DNA of 64,000 nucleotides from an uncultured Mollicutes bacterium (GTDB taxonomy: Bacteria; Bacillota_I; Bacilli_A; Acholeplasmatales; Anaeroplasmataceae), in contig CAMWKG010000004.1 of NCBI GenBank assembly GCA_947174785.1, forward strand, positions 1 through 64,000, given 5' to 3'. Numbering within the stretch: the first letter of the stretch is position 1; every line of letters begins with the position of its first letter. Position numbers and translations under genes: made by a program. Under the pieces are notes generated by a model. It made no database searches and had not been told where the DNA came from. It saw nothing but the letters and a program-made list of their open reading frames with translations. This document shows, piece by piece, positions 25,621-37,379 of this stretch.

Positions 25621-27126
25621 ATGTCAAATATTAATTTATCTGAAATATCAAGCCTTATCAAAGAACAAATTAAGGCTTATAAGGAACAGATTTATACAGA
25701 AAATGTTGGTCGTGTGGTAGAAGTTGGCGATGGTATTGCCGTAGTATATGGACTAGATAACGCAATGTCATCTGAGCTTTTAATTTTCCCTAATGATGTA
25801 TATGGTATGGTTCAGGATTTGAGAAAGGATAGCGTAGGTGTTATTCTTTTAGGGGATTCCTCTAAGATTAAGGAAGGCGACATTGTTAAATGTAGCGGTA
25901 GAGTATTAGAGATTCCAGTTGGTGAGGAATTTATTGGACGTGTTATCAATCCATTAGGACAACCTTTAGATGGCAATGGTGCAATTCGTGCTACCAAGAC
26001 GAGACCAATTGAGGTGAAGGCGACAGGTGTTATGGACCGTAGTAGTGTAAATACACCACTTCAAACAGGTATTAAGGTACTAGATGCATTAGTACCAATT
26101 GGTCGTGGTCAAAGAGAATTAATCATTGGTGACCGTCAAACAGGAAAAACGGCAATTGCTATTGATACTATTTTAAATCAGGCAGGACAAAATGTAATAT
26201 GTATTTATGTTGCGATTGGACAAAAGGAATCTACAGTTTCTAATGTCTATGAAACATTAAAGAGTCATAACGCAATGAAGTATTCTATTATTGTTTCTGC
26301 ATCCGCTTCTAACCCAGCACCATTACTATATTTAGCACCATATGCTGGTGTTTCCTTAGCTGAATACTTTATGTTTCAGGGTAAGGATGTTTTAATCGTT
26401 TATGATGATTTATCTAAGCACGCAGTTGCTTATCGTGAGATGTCATTATTGTTACATAGACCACCAGGAAGAGAAGCTTATCCAGGAGATGTTTTCTATC
26501 TACATTCAAGACTTTTAGAGCGTGCTGCAAAATTGTCTGATAAGTTAGGTGGAGGAAGTATTACAGCACTTCCTATTATTGAAACACAGGCCGGAGATAT
26601 CTCAGCTTATATTCCAACAAATGTTATTTCTATTACAGATGGACAAATCTTTTTGCAGTCAGACTATTTCTATAAAGGAATTCGTCCAGCGATTAATCCT
26701 GGTCTTTCTGTATCCCGTGTTGGTGGTGCTGCACAGACAAAGGCAATTAAGAAGGTTTCTGGAACACTTCGTCTAGATTTAGCTTCTTATCGTGAGCTTG
26801 AAGCATTTACACAGTTTGGTTCTGATTTGGATGCTTCAACCAAGGCTAGACTTGACCGTGGTAAGAGAACTCAAGAAATCTTGAAGCAGGGTCTACACAA
26901 GACTTTAGCAATGGAAGAAGAGTCAATCATTTTATATTGCTTAACCAGTGGTTTATTAGATCAGATTGCTGTAGAAGATTTAGCACGTTTTGAGGAACAA
27001 TTATATTTGGATTTAAAGGTGAATGAAGCTGGAAAAGAGCTTGCAAGCTTTATTCGTGAAAATAAGGTATTACCAGAGAAAGAAAAACTGGATGCTTATT
27101 TAACTGAGTTTGTAAAAAATTTTTAA
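25621..27126 (+). CDS. atpA: F-type ATP synthase subunit alpha
   Basis: 501 aa, full length. P-loop GDRQTGKT (170-177), the alpha signature [17 protein letters not shown], and the arginine-finger segment within it (SVSRVGG). A beta-barrel N-terminus with [16 protein letters not shown]. It forms the noncatalytic nucleotide sites of F1. ATG after AGGAAAGGATAAATGT. Confidence 0.98.
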   Translation: MSNINLSEISSLIKEQIKAYKEQIYTENVGRVVEVGDGIAVVYGLDNAMSSELLIFPNDVYGMVQDLRKDSVGVILLGDSSKIKEGDIVKCSGRVLEIPVGEEFIGRVINPLGQPLDGNGAIRATKTRPIEVKATGVMDRSSVNTPLQTGIKVLDALVPIGRGQRELIIGDRQTGKTAIAIDTILNQAGQNVICIYVAIGQKESTVSNVYETLKSHNAMKYSIIVSASASNPAPLLYLAPYAGVSLAEYFMFQGKDVLIVYDDLSKHAVAYREMSLLLHRPPGREAYPGDVFYLHSRLLERAAKLSDKLGGGSITALPIIETQAGDISAYIPTNVISITDGQIFLQSDYFYKGIRPAINPGLSVSRVGGAAQTKAIKKVSGTLRLDLASYRELEAFTQFGSDLDASTKARLDRGKRTQEILKQGLHKTLAMEEESIILYCLTSGLLDQIAVEDLARFEEQLYLDLKVNEAGKELASFIRENKVLPEKEKLDAYLTEFVKNF

Positions 27127-27138
27127 GTAGGTGAGACA

Positions 27139-29809
<2,671 letters not shown>

Positions 29810-29818
29810 GAGGACTTT

Positions 29819-29855
29819 AGAACAAACACATAAATTGTGTTTGTTCTTGTTTTTT
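29819..29855 (+). terminator. Terminator of the ATP synthase operon
   Basis: A perfect 12-bp stem (29819-29830 with 29836-29847), short loop and T tract 29850-29855. Confidence 0.92.
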
Positions 29856-29893
29856 AATAAATAGAGATTAGATTATAAGTTTAGTTTCATTTG

Positions 29894-29922
29894 TTGACAA
29901 GAAGAGCATATCCACTTATAAT
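29894..29922 (+). promoter_or_regulatory. Consensus sigma-A promoter before ywzB-like gene
   Basis: TTGACA (29894-29899), 17-bp spacer, TATAAT (29917-29922): both hexamers are perfect consensus. Confidence 0.88.
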
Positions 29923-29958
29923 TAAAAAATGTATTCGAAATGGAAAAGGAGATTTGTT

Positions 29959-30162
29959 ATGATAGAAGGAGCAATTTTTTCAGTAGGATTTTGTATCTTT
30001 TTTGTAGTAACATTTTTGGTGCTACAAGCATCGAGATTAGAAGAATGCTTTAAGAAAGGAAAAATCGTTCATATACGAATTGCATATTTTATGATATCCT
30101 TTGTAATTGCATTTTTAATTACCTATGGATTTAATTATTTGGTAAATTTATTTAAATTTTAA
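29959..30162 (+). CDS. DUF1146 (YwzB-like) small membrane protein
   Basis: 67 aa from ATG 29959 (AAAAGGAG, spacing 7), with two membrane helices (about 3-22 and 40-62) separated by a basic turn KKGKIVHIRIAYF. Size, topology and location immediately after atpC match the DUF1146 family (YwzB in Bacillus, also just downstream of the atp operon). Function unknown. It is expressed from a consensus promoter, unlike the sporulation gene that follows. Confidence 0.65.
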   Translation: MIEGAIFSVGFCIFFVVTFLVLQASRLEECFKKGKIVHIRIAYFMISFVIAFLITYGFNYLVNLFKF

Positions 30163-30179
30163 TTTTTTTTAATTTCTTT

Positions 30180-30209
30180 GTATAACCTCATAGGGAGTAG
30201 ACCATACTA
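30180..30209 (+). promoter_or_regulatory. Dual sigma-F / sigma-G promoter of spoIIQ
   Basis: -35 GTATA (30180-30184) is followed after 15 bp by GACCATACTA (30200-30209), matching the sigma-F -10 GGNNANANTR at 9 of 10 positions. The same -35 is 18 bp from CATACTA (30203-30209), a match to the sigma-G consensus (GHATR-N18-CATNNTA). Bacillus spoIIQ is transcribed by both factors. The inferred start is only about 10 nt before the ATG, an unusually short leader. Confidence 0.65.
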
Positions 30210-30226
30210 CAAGTGAGGTGAAAGAA

Positions 30227-30916
30227 ATGAAAGACAAAATTAAGAGATTTTTCATAGACAAGAAGGAATTATTAGTATTCATCGCTGTAGTTGTTGTAGT
30301 ATTTGCAACAGTAATTACTATTGCTTCACTAGCTTTAAATGATACTCCTGTATCAAATGATGATCCTATTCAAAACCCAGGTGATGATGACAAGCCAACG
30401 GTTAATCCAGGTGATGACGACAAACCAAATAATCCAGTTATCCAACAGCCAAAGGCTAAGTTTGCTGTGCCTGTTCAAGGTGAATGCGAAGTTGTAAGAA
30501 TCTTCTTCGATTTATCTTTATCTGATGAGGAATTAGAAGCAGCAATTATCACTGTAGGTGGATACTTCGTAGAGTCTAAAGGAATCAGCTATGCAAAATC
30601 CGATAATAGCGTTTTTGATGTCTGTTCAATTTACGATGGCAAGGTTACATCTGTAGAAGAGGATGAACTTGATGGTGTATGTGTAACAATCAAGCATGCT
30701 GATGATGTTATCAGTGTATATTCTTCCTTAAGCAATGTAAACGTAAAGGTAAACGACACTGTAAGGGTAGGACAAGTTATCGGTAAAGCATCAACATCTT
30801 TAGCAGACGTTGAAGCTGGAGTACATGTACATCTTGAAGTTAAAGTCAACAATGCATATGTAAATCCAACAACAGTATTCGGTAAAGAATTGTCTGAAGT
30901 ACAAACAGGTAAGTAA
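30227..30916 (+). CDS. spoIIQ: Stage II sporulation protein Q (LytM-like, forespore membrane)
   Basis: 229 aa from ATG 30227 (GTGAGGTG site); a GTG at 30218 lies in that site. One membrane helix (about 14-36), a linker with two NPGDDDKP repeats (about 48-68), and an M23/LytM domain (about 80-220). The second zinc motif is HVHLEV; the first motif position reads SKGISYAKSDNSVFDV, without the H and D of active peptidases. The same degeneration occurs in Bacillus SpoIIQ, which works as a structural half of the SpoIIQ-SpoIIIAH channel between forespore and mother cell. Placed between ywzB-like and spoIIID genes, with a forespore-type promoter. Confidence 0.88.
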   Translation: MKDKIKRFFIDKKELLVFIAVVVVVFATVITIASLALNDTPVSNDDPIQNPGDDDKPTVNPGDDDKPNNPVIQQPKAKFAVPVQGECEVVRIFFDLSLSDEELEAAIITVGGYFVESKGISYAKSDNSVFDVCSIYDGKVTSVEEDELDGVCVTIKHADDVISVYSSLSNVNVKVNDTVRVGQVIGKASTSLADVEAGVHVHLEVKVNNAYVNPTTVFGKELSEVQTGK

Positions 30917-30926
30917 TACCATAGAT

Positions 30927-30954
30927 AAGGCACAAGGGTGCCTTTTCTTTTTTT
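30927..30954 (+). terminator. Terminator after spoIIQ
   Basis: Perfect 7-bp stem AAGGCAC (30927-30933) with GTGCCTT (30938-30944), loop AAGG, followed by TTCTTTTTTT. Confidence 0.9.
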
Positions 30955-30959
30955 CTAAA

Positions 30960-30987
30960 ACATAAAAGGGAAGCTTTTTGCATATTT
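30960..30987 (+). promoter_or_regulatory. Possible sigma-E promoter of spoIIID
   Basis: ACATAAA (30960-30966), 14-bp spacer, CATATTT (30981-30987). The -10 fits the sigma-E pattern CATAYHW, and the -35 has the ATA core only. spoIIID is a sigma-E gene in Bacillus. The match is suggestive, not strong. Confidence 0.35.
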
Positions 30988-31005
30988 AATACTAGGTGAA
31001 GAACA

Positions 31006-31281
31006 ATGATTGAGAATGAATCACGAGTATTAGAAATGGCCTATTCGATGTTAGAGGGAAGAAGAACAGTTCGTGAGGTTGCAAAAAGAATTGGATATTC
31101 TAAATCTACAGTACATCACGATTTGACAACTAAGCTAGAGAAAATAGATCCGATACTTTACGAGGAGGTAAAAGAATTGCTAGAGTATAATAAAAAAATC
31201 CGCCATTTGCGTGGCGGAGAGGCTACCCGTTTAAAGTATCATCATCAGGAACCTCGATTGGAAATACGCCCAAATCCATAA
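31006..31281 (+). CDS. spoIIID: Mother-cell sporulation regulator SpoIIID
   Basis: 91 aa (93 in Bacillus). DNA-binding helix-turn-helix RTVREVAKRIGYSKSTVHHDL (19-39) and the diagnostic KELLEYNKKIRHLRGGEATRLKY (57-79). SpoIIID activates and represses many mother-cell genes after sigma-E. It follows spoIIQ as in Bacillus, where mbl comes next; here a convergent YigZ gene follows. Its last 59 bp overlap that gene, and the codons for KKIRHLRGGE form the YigZ terminator on the other strand. ATG after AGGTGAAGAACA. Confidence 0.96.
   Translation: MIENESRVLEMAYSMLEGRRTVREVAKRIGYSKSTVHHDLTTKLEKIDPILYEEVKELLEYNKKIRHLRGGEATRLKYHHQEPRLEIRPNP
31192..31218 (-). terminator. Minus-strand terminator of yigZ embedded in spoIIID coding sequence
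   Basis: Read on minus, TCCGCCA (plus 31212-31218) pairs with TGGCGGA (plus 31199-31205), followed by TTTTTTT (plus 31192-31198). It begins 4 bp past the yigZ stop. The same bases encode the conserved KKIRHLRGG of SpoIIID. Confidence 0.75.
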
Positions 31282-31849
31282 TTTGTGTATCTCCTATTTT
31301 GTATATATAGCAATCCTCTTTCAACTTAGAGAAAAGTTCTTTTTTACAATACCCTAAAATAGTTACCTCAGTTAAAAATGAGGTATTTTCTATTTGTATA
31401 TATTTCATAGTTTTTAAAATGGTTTGATAGGAAGAGTAACTACAAGTCAATTGAAATTTATTTTGTTCAGATAATTTATATAAAGGAGCTTGTTCTAAAA
31501 CTGCACTAGCAGCTCCACTATATGCCCTCACTAAGCCACCTGCTCCTAAAAGAATTCCACCAAAATAACGTGTAACAACAATTAAAATATTTGTGATATC
31601 TCTTTTTAAAATTACATCTAATATAGGAGCACCTGCTGTTTTAGCTGGTTCTCCATCATCACTCATTTTTTGGATATTATCCTTTAATCTATATGCAAAA
31701 CAATGATGCGTTGCATCATAATATTTTTTTCGAATTGCAGATAAAATTTCCTCAATTTCTTCGACAGTATCTACACGATAAGCTTCTGCAATAAACCTTG
31801 ATTTTTGGATTACAATCGTATTTTCGCATTTTCCTTGTATATATTTCAT
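31223..31849 (-). CDS. yigZ: YigZ/IMPACT (UPF0029) family protein
   Basis: 208 aa from ATG 31849 (GGTGAT, spacing 4); earlier in-frame ATG lacks a site. The family core is clear: KSRFIAEAYRVDTVEE, YYDATHHCFAYRL, MSDDGEPAKTAGAPILDVI and VTRYFGGILLGAGGLVRAYS. The C-terminal DUF1949 domain follows from about 135. In bacteria the family is linked to translation or nucleotide metabolism without a settled reaction; eukaryotic IMPACT binds Gcn1. It is convergent with and overlaps spoIIID. Confidence 0.92.
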   Translation of the reverse strand: MKYIQGKCENTIVIQKSRFIAEAYRVDTVEEIEEILSAIRKKYYDATHHCFAYRLKDNIQKMSDDGEPAKTAGAPILDVILKRDITNILIVVTRYFGGILLGAGGLVRAYSGAASAVLEQAPLYKLSEQNKFQLTCSYSSYQTILKTMKYIQIENTSFLTEVTILGYCKKELFSKLKEDCYIYKIGDTQIMDLGVFPIEVPDDDTLNG

Positions 31850-31934
31850 AAATATCACCAAAGATATTATACAATGATTATTTTTTCTTTGCAAATAGGT
31901 TCGTTTTGTTTTATAATTAATTTGGTGTTTACTT

Positions 31935-33032
31935 GTGGATAAATTAAAATTAGGATTAGAAATTTTAAATACACTAAATGAATATTCGTTTGAAGCTTAT
32001 ATTGTTGGAGGAGCTGTTAGAGATTATATAAGACAGTCTTCAATAGAGGATGTAGATCTTACTACAAACGCCATGCCTGAAGATATTAAAAAAATATTTT
32101 CTGATGTCACAAGAGAAGGAGAAAACTATTTAAGTTCTCGAATACATTATAAAGGTTATACCTTTGAAATAACTACATTTCGAACGGATCTATCCTATAT
32201 TGACCACAGACATCCACAGAGTATACCAGTAAAAACTTTAGAAGAAGATTTGTCTAGACGAGACTTTACGATGAATGCTCTTGCGATGAATAAAGACAAA
32301 GAGATTGTTGACTTATATCACGGAGTAGAGGATATAAACAGAAAAGTGATTCGTGCAATTGGAGATCCTATTGTTCGTTTTAATGAGGATGCATTACGTG
32401 TTTTAAGAGCGTTAGATTTTGCTTCTCGCTTCAACTTTCAATTGGATGATGAAATTTTGAATAGCTTTGCTTATGACTATGTTTCTTTTCTAAAGGAAGA
32501 ATATGTTGTTTCTATGATTGAGAAAATCACTTCAAATCCTTATCCTATAGGACTGGAATATATTGCAAAGTATCATGTTCTGAGAGGCTTTCCATTTTAT
32601 CAGGTGGTTTGTGAGGAAGCTTATCAGACAAAATATACAAAGCATATATTTGCACTATTTTTTTGTAAGCATAATTTTTTACCTACAAATTTAAAAATAT
32701 CAAATCAAGAGATTAAGCTAGCAAAGGATATGGCATATTTGGTTAGAAATGATTTTAGTGACATTGCATTATATTATGGGAATTTATGCTGTTTGGATGA
32801 AGCCATTGAGCTTTACAATATTTTAAAGGGGAAAAAGCTTTTAATTGCTGATATTCAAAACAGAATTCAGGATTTACCAATTCATACTTGTAAAGATATT
32901 CATTTTGATTGGAATCAAATTCAGGCTAAAGAAAGAGGAAAAATTACTAAGCTTTTAGAACAACTGATTATAGATAAAAAAGTGGAAAACAAAAATGAAG
33001 TTTTAAAAAAGTATTTAGAAATAGAGGAATAA
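31935..33032 (+). CDS. cca: CCA tRNA nucleotidyltransferase
   Basis: 365 aa from GTG 31935, class II nucleotidyltransferase. Motif A GGAVRDYIRQSSIEDVDLTT (about 25-44, with the ED-D metal residues), RRDFTMNALA (template for CTP/ATP selection region), and EDALRVLRALDFASRF. It adds or repairs the CCA end of tRNA. The start is preceded only by GGTG (TTTGGTGTTTACTT). First gene of an operon with pulA, a YhaM-like gene and two membrane protein genes (gaps of 3, -1, 4 and -1 bp). Confidence 0.93.
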   Translation: MDKLKLGLEILNTLNEYSFEAYIVGGAVRDYIRQSSIEDVDLTTNAMPEDIKKIFSDVTREGENYLSSRIHYKGYTFEITTFRTDLSYIDHRHPQSIPVKTLEEDLSRRDFTMNALAMNKDKEIVDLYHGVEDINRKVIRAIGDPIVRFNEDALRVLRALDFASRFNFQLDDEILNSFAYDYVSFLKEEYVVSMIEKITSNPYPIGLEYIAKYHVLRGFPFYQVVCEEAYQTKYTKHIFALFFCKHNFLPTNLKISNQEIKLAKDMAYLVRNDFSDIALYYGNLCCLDEAIELYNILKGKKLLIADIQNRIQDLPIHTCKDIHFDWNQIQAKERGKITKLLEQLIIDKKVENKNEVLKKYLEIEE

Positions 33033-33035
33033 AAT

Positions 33036-35105
33036 ATGCGTTATACGATGATGGCTTTTATTGATAACTACAATGAAATCACATTTTTAGTTCAAAGAAA
33101 AAATAGATTTAAAGCCAAAAGCTTTTATTTATATGATGAAGATTTATTTGTAGAGGAATTAACAATTAATTATAGTAATAGTGAACATAATATGGTTAAG
33201 ATTAGTTTAAGAGTAAACACAAAACTAATTTTGCATCACAATTATTTTATTGTAGATGATTTGAAGCATCATGTTCCTGTATATTCAGGAAGTATTGTAA
33301 GAACATCTGAATTTGAATCGGAATACTTTTATGATGGCAAGCTAGGCTTTGAGTATTCAAAGGAGTCAACTACCTTTAGAGTTTGGAGTCCGGTTGCTAA
33401 ATCTATTTATGTGAGTATTTCTTACCCAGATGGCAGTTTAGATAGAAAAGACTTGGATTATCACAATCACGGCGTTTGGGAAGCAACCATAGATGGAGAT
33501 TTAGATGGTGTAAGCTATGTTTATTATGTCAAAATATTCGATTACTATGAGAAGGTATTAGATCCTTACGGAATATCCGCTGGAGAAAATAGAGAATGGA
33601 ATTACGTTATTGATATAAATAAATTATATAAGATACAACATGAAAAACCTTACTTTTCTGGTTTGCCTGTTGATGCAGTTATTTATGAAGCACACATTAG
33701 GGATATGACATGTCACTTAAGCAATGAACTAAAAGGAACCTATCTTGGTTTAGTAGAAGAGGAGGAAACCAAAGGATTAAATTACATTTCTTCCTTAGGT
33801 GTTACTCATTTACAGCTAATGCCTGTTTTTGATTTCGGTGGTGTAGATGATAAAAAAAGAGATCTATATTACAACTGGGGATATAATCCAGAACAATACT
33901 TTGTTCCTAGTGGTTGGTATTCCTTTGATCCTAAGGATCCCTATTCACGTTTGAATGAATATTTGCACTTAATCGATGAAGCACACAAAAGAGGAATGCG
34001 TATTGTTATGGATGTGGTTTATAACCATGTATATGATAGAAAGAATTTCCCTTTTGAAAAGCTAGTTCCAGGATATTTTTATAGAGTAGATGCTTATGGA
34101 AACTATACAAACGTATCTGGCTGTGGAAATGATTTGGCTACTGAAAAGAGAATGTGTTCTAGATTTATTGTGGATAATTTAGTATATTGGGCAAAGCTAT
34201 TTCATATATCAGGCTTTCGATTTGATTTGATGGGGCTTTTGGATATTGAGACTTTAAAATCTGCGTATCTTAAATTAAAGGAAATTGATTCAAATATTTT
34301 ATTATATGGAGAAGGCTGGAATATGCCAAATACTATACCAGACGCTTATCGCCCTCATACCTATAATTCCTATAAAATGCCTCATTATGGATTTTTTAAT
34401 GATAAGTATCGTGATACTTTTAAAGGAAGTCAGTGGAATCGCAGCTTAGGATATGCTTTTGGTCAACCAGCACAGCCAAAGGACATCTTTTATTTGATGG
34501 GTGGTAGTGTACAGGATGGGTACAGATTTCAAAATCCAAATCAAAGTATAAACTATGTAGAATGTCATGACAATTATACTTTATTTGATTTTGCTGTGTA
34601 TGCTGCTGGGGTAAGTGAAGAAGTGGCAATTCGCGGAGGAAGGGTTGCCTTACAAATCATAGCTGTTTCTTTAGGTATGGTATTTATTCATGCCGGTCAA
34701 GAATTCTATCGTACAAAAAGAGGCGTAGAAAATTCGTATAAATCAGAAGGCTCTATCAATCGTTTTGACTATGCTAGAAGAAATAGGTTTAGTGAGGATA
34801 TAGAAGGATTAAAGGATTTATTGAGGATTCGTAGATATTATCCTGAGTTTCGTATGCAAAATCCTTGTGATATAGAACGAAGAATGATATTTGTTGAAGA
34901 ATTATCTGATGAGCATAGAGTATGTTTTTGCTTAGATGGAACAGAATATCGTTTGACAATCATAGTAAAAAATACTCAAGAAGCCTATACATTTTTGTTG
35001 AATCATAGTGAAATGATTTTTGACGGACATAGAGCTTCTTCTCTAAAACAAGATCAATATGTTTTAGAGGATGCTGGTGTATATATTTTTAAGGAGGCGA
35101 AATAA
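33036..35105 (+). CDS. pulA: Type I pullulanase (GH13), cytoplasmic
   Basis: 689 aa. It cleaves alpha-1,6 branches of pullulan, limit dextrins or glycogen. N-terminal beta domains (about 1-100 and a CBM48-like unit about 110-195, FRVWSPVAKSIYVSI), then the GH13 barrel. The type I pullulanase motif YNWGYNP starts at Y279; region I DVVYNHVY; region II FRFDLMG with nucleophile D397; region III LYGEGWN with acid/base E426; region IV VECHDN with D512. No signal peptide, so it acts on intracellular glycogen or imported maltodextrins. It overlaps the next gene by 1 bp. Confidence 0.95.
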   Translation: MRYTMMAFIDNYNEITFLVQRKNRFKAKSFYLYDEDLFVEELTINYSNSEHNMVKISLRVNTKLILHHNYFIVDDLKHHVPVYSGSIVRTSEFESEYFYDGKLGFEYSKESTTFRVWSPVAKSIYVSISYPDGSLDRKDLDYHNHGVWEATIDGDLDGVSYVYYVKIFDYYEKVLDPYGISAGENREWNYVIDINKLYKIQHEKPYFSGLPVDAVIYEAHIRDMTCHLSNELKGTYLGLVEEEETKGLNYISSLGVTHLQLMPVFDFGGVDDKKRDLYYNWGYNPEQYFVPSGWYSFDPKDPYSRLNEYLHLIDEAHKRGMRIVMDVVYNHVYDRKNFPFEKLVPGYFYRVDAYGNYTNVSGCGNDLATEKRMCSRFIVDNLVYWAKLFHISGFRFDLMGLLDIETLKSAYLKLKEIDSNILLYGEGWNMPNTIPDAYRPHTYNSYKMPHYGFFNDKYRDTFKGSQWNRSLGYAFGQPAQPKDIFYLMGGSVQDGYRFQNPNQSINYVECHDNYTLFDFAVYAAGVSEEVAIRGGRVALQIIAVSLGMVFIHAGQEFYRTKRGVENSYKSEGSINRFDYARRNRFSEDIEGLKDLLRIRRYYPEFRMQNPCDIERRMIFVEELSDEHRVCFCLDGTEYRLTIIVKNTQEAYTFLLNHSEMIFDGHRASSLKQDQYVLEDAGVYIFKEAK

Positions 35106-35983
35106 TGCAGATTATTGGTAAAGTTGTTGCAATAAACACTTCAGATGGAATGGCAAATCTTTCTATTGTGGATCAAGAAAATGCTCCATGGAATATTAAG
35201 GCTTCCTTAGAGATTACCTTTCAAATTGGACATGTGTATATTTTTGAAGTAGAGAAAAATTTAAAAGAACGTATAAGCTATGTGGTTGATACATATCAAG
35301 CAGTTAAGGATTTGAGTACAGATGAAAATGATAGAATATTAAGAATGTTTTATCCTAGCGCTCCCTATAGCCTAAAGGAGTCAAAAAAATTTATCTATGA
35401 TGCTATTAATCAAATTGAAAATAAAATCATTTTGGACATTACGAAAAGCTTATTAGAGGCAAAGGAAAAGGAATTTTTCATTTATCCTGCCGCCTCCAGA
35501 ATGCATCACACCTACGTTGGAGGGTTAGCTTATCATACGATAGGAATGTTAAAGCTTGCAGAGACCTTCATTCAAAATTATCCTTATCTAAAAAAAGATT
35601 ATTTGTTTGCTGGAATCATCCTACATGATTTAGGTAAAACTAGTGAGCTAACAGGAGTAGAGGCAACAGAATATACGGTAGATGGACAGCTTTTAGGTCA
35701 CTTGGTAATGGGGGCTTTAGAGATAAGTAAGACAGCAGAACGGTTAGGCTATGGAAATACCTCAGAGGTGAGAAATTTAGAGCACATGCTCATATCTCAT
35801 CACGGACAACCCCAATTTGGTGCTGCCAAGCGTCCGATGACACCTGAGGCAGTAGCGCTATGGTATATTGATACAATTGATTCTAAGTTTAGAGTTTTAG
35901 GAGAAGAATTAAATAAGACAGAGTCTAATCATTTTACTGAAACAATAGGTGTTTTAGATAAGGTCAAAATTTATAAGGAGTAG
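35105..35983 (+). CDS. yhaM: HD-domain 3'-5' exoribonuclease, YhaM-like
   Basis: 292 aa. The N-terminal 70 residues form an OB-like strand region (IIGKVVAINTSDGMANLSIVDQENAPWNIKA); the HD domain follows with MHHTYVGGLAYHT, AGIILHDLGKTSEL, LLGHLVMG and LISHHGQPQFGA. This order of metal ligands (H...HD...H...HH) is that of YhaM/CBF1, which trims RNA and single-stranded DNA 3' ends. It is about 20 residues shorter than Bacillus YhaM (314 aa). Confidence 0.9.
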   Translation: MQIIGKVVAINTSDGMANLSIVDQENAPWNIKASLEITFQIGHVYIFEVEKNLKERISYVVDTYQAVKDLSTDENDRILRMFYPSAPYSLKESKKFIYDAINQIENKIILDITKSLLEAKEKEFFIYPAASRMHHTYVGGLAYHTIGMLKLAETFIQNYPYLKKDYLFAGIILHDLGKTSELTGVEATEYTVDGQLLGHLVMGALEISKTAERLGYGNTSEVRNLEHMLISHHGQPQFGAAKRPMTPEAVALWYIDTIDSKFRVLGEELNKTESNHFTETIGVLDKVKIYKE

Positions 35984-35987
35984 AGTT

Positions 35988-36392
35988 ATGATAGAGAAGT
36001 TGTTATCTAATGAAATTTATGTAGTTTTAATAGCAATTGGAGTTACTATATTTCCTTTTTTAGTGTGCTGTTACCATTATAAAAAATATGGTATGCTCCA
36101 AGGAATTTTTAGCATTTTTACCGTTCCGATGATTTTTAATGGAATTGGGGATTTAGTATGCTTCATATTCAAAGGTGCTCATGATGTAGAAACTGTATTT
36201 CAGGGAATATTTTTTGGACTAGATTCGATAGTTCAGTTATATCGAAAATTATTTAGTTTTACAGGCTGGAAATGGTTATATGAGACAGGTTGGATTTATA
36301 TGCCTGCAATCGTAATATTTGTTCTAACGTATGGGTATAGCATTACATTTTATCAAAAAAGAAAACATAGAAGTAAAGGTGGAGAAGAATAA
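35988..36392 (+). CDS. Small membrane protein of unknown function
   Basis: 134 aa with three hydrophobic segments (about 9-28, 36-62, 105-123). Contains HYKKYGMLQGIF after the first helix. No family recognised. The stop overlaps the next ATG (TAATG), so the two membrane proteins are coupled and may act together. Confidence 0.5.
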   Translation: MIEKLLSNEIYVVLIAIGVTIFPFLVCCYHYKKYGMLQGIFSIFTVPMIFNGIGDLVCFIFKGAHDVETVFQGIFFGLDSIVQLYRKLFSFTGWKWLYETGWIYMPAIVIFVLTYGYSITFYQKRKHRSKGGEE

Positions 36393-37333
36393 TGAATAAA
36401 AAATTAATTACATTTTTAACAGAAAATAATTTTACAATTGAACAATCAGCTGCATACTCTTTTGTCAATGAGTATCAGGTTTCAGTTGGTGAAGAAAGAG
36501 TGGAAAGTGCACTTTATGGTGGAATGGCAACTGTCGTTCAAGCTTTCAGTCATTTAGAATCAGAACAGGTATCAGCACTTCAAGCTTATCTAAAGGAACA
36601 TAAAAAAGAATTAAATATTTTCAAATATGAAGTAACCCCTGTTGGTGTTTGCTTTGCTGTTATGAAGCATTTTGATACTTTATTGAACACCATAAACCAA
36701 GTTACGAATCAAATGCTAGAACTGAATACTAAAAATAAAGAATATTGTCCTATCACTGGAGAAGTATTAGATGAGGCTACAAAGAGAAAATTATATTATA
36801 ATGATTTCATTGTCTTTTTAAATGAGGCAAGTGTTGAGATTTTAAATCAAGAAATTGAACAAGCAGAACAAGATTTCCAAAATGCTCCTAACAACTATTT
36901 GAAGGGTACATTAGGTGCGATTGTTGGTGGTCTTCTAGGTGCGATTGTTTGGATAATTGTTGGCGTGTTTTTAGGTATGATTTCAGGTTGGATTGCATTC
37001 CTAATTGCTTTCTTGGCAGGCTTAGGTTACGATAAAATGAAGGGCAAAGCTACCAATATGAAATTTATTATTTCAGCTATCGTAACCTTATGCTATGTCA
37101 TCCTATCTATGCTATTAATCTATGTTTTAATTGCTAAGGCACAAATGGCAGAGGATGGATTAGGAGGAAGTGCAATTAAGGGATTGATTCACTATCTTAA
37201 TACAAGTTCAGACTTCAAGGGTGACTTCATTGGAGATATGGTATCATCTGTTATTTTTGGTGCATTAGGTATTTTCTTCTCCTATTTCCAAATGAAAAAG
37301 ACAATACACAAAAAACAAGAAAAATTAAAATAA
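36392..37333 (+). CDS. Membrane protein with soluble N-terminal half, unknown function
   Basis: 313 aa. The soluble N-terminal half (about 1-170) contains KEYCPITGEVLDEATKRK, a CPITGE knuckle-like motif with a single Cys. Then a Gly-rich hydrophobic unit GTLGAIVGGLLGAIVWIIVGVFLGMISG and further helices (about 172-215, 225-248, 282-300). The final helix is followed by a basic tail. I recognise no family. Last gene of the cca operon. Confidence 0.5.
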   Translation: MNKKLITFLTENNFTIEQSAAYSFVNEYQVSVGEERVESALYGGMATVVQAFSHLESEQVSALQAYLKEHKKELNIFKYEVTPVGVCFAVMKHFDTLLNTINQVTNQMLELNTKNKEYCPITGEVLDEATKRKLYYNDFIVFLNEASVEILNQEIEQAEQDFQNAPNNYLKGTLGAIVGGLLGAIVWIIVGVFLGMISGWIAFLIAFLAGLGYDKMKGKATNMKFIISAIVTLCYVILSMLLIYVLIAKAQMAEDGLGGSAIKGLIHYLNTSSDFKGDFIGDMVSSVIFGALGIFFSYFQMKKTIHKKQEKLK

Positions 37334-37335
37334 GA

Positions 37336-37364
37336 TTGAAAAACTTATAAATATTTGATAGAAT
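37336..37364 (+). promoter_or_regulatory. Sigma-A promoter of pheST
   Basis: TTGAAA (37336-37341), 17-bp spacer, TAGAAT (37359-37364), 20-odd bp before the T-box leader. Confidence 0.7.
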
Positions 37365-37379
37365 TATAAACGTATATAA

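Noticed and set aside
32600-32720. Possible frameshift or truncation of cca in its C-terminal region
   Set aside because: The protein end is divergent but the frame is open throughout and class II enzymes vary strongly there.
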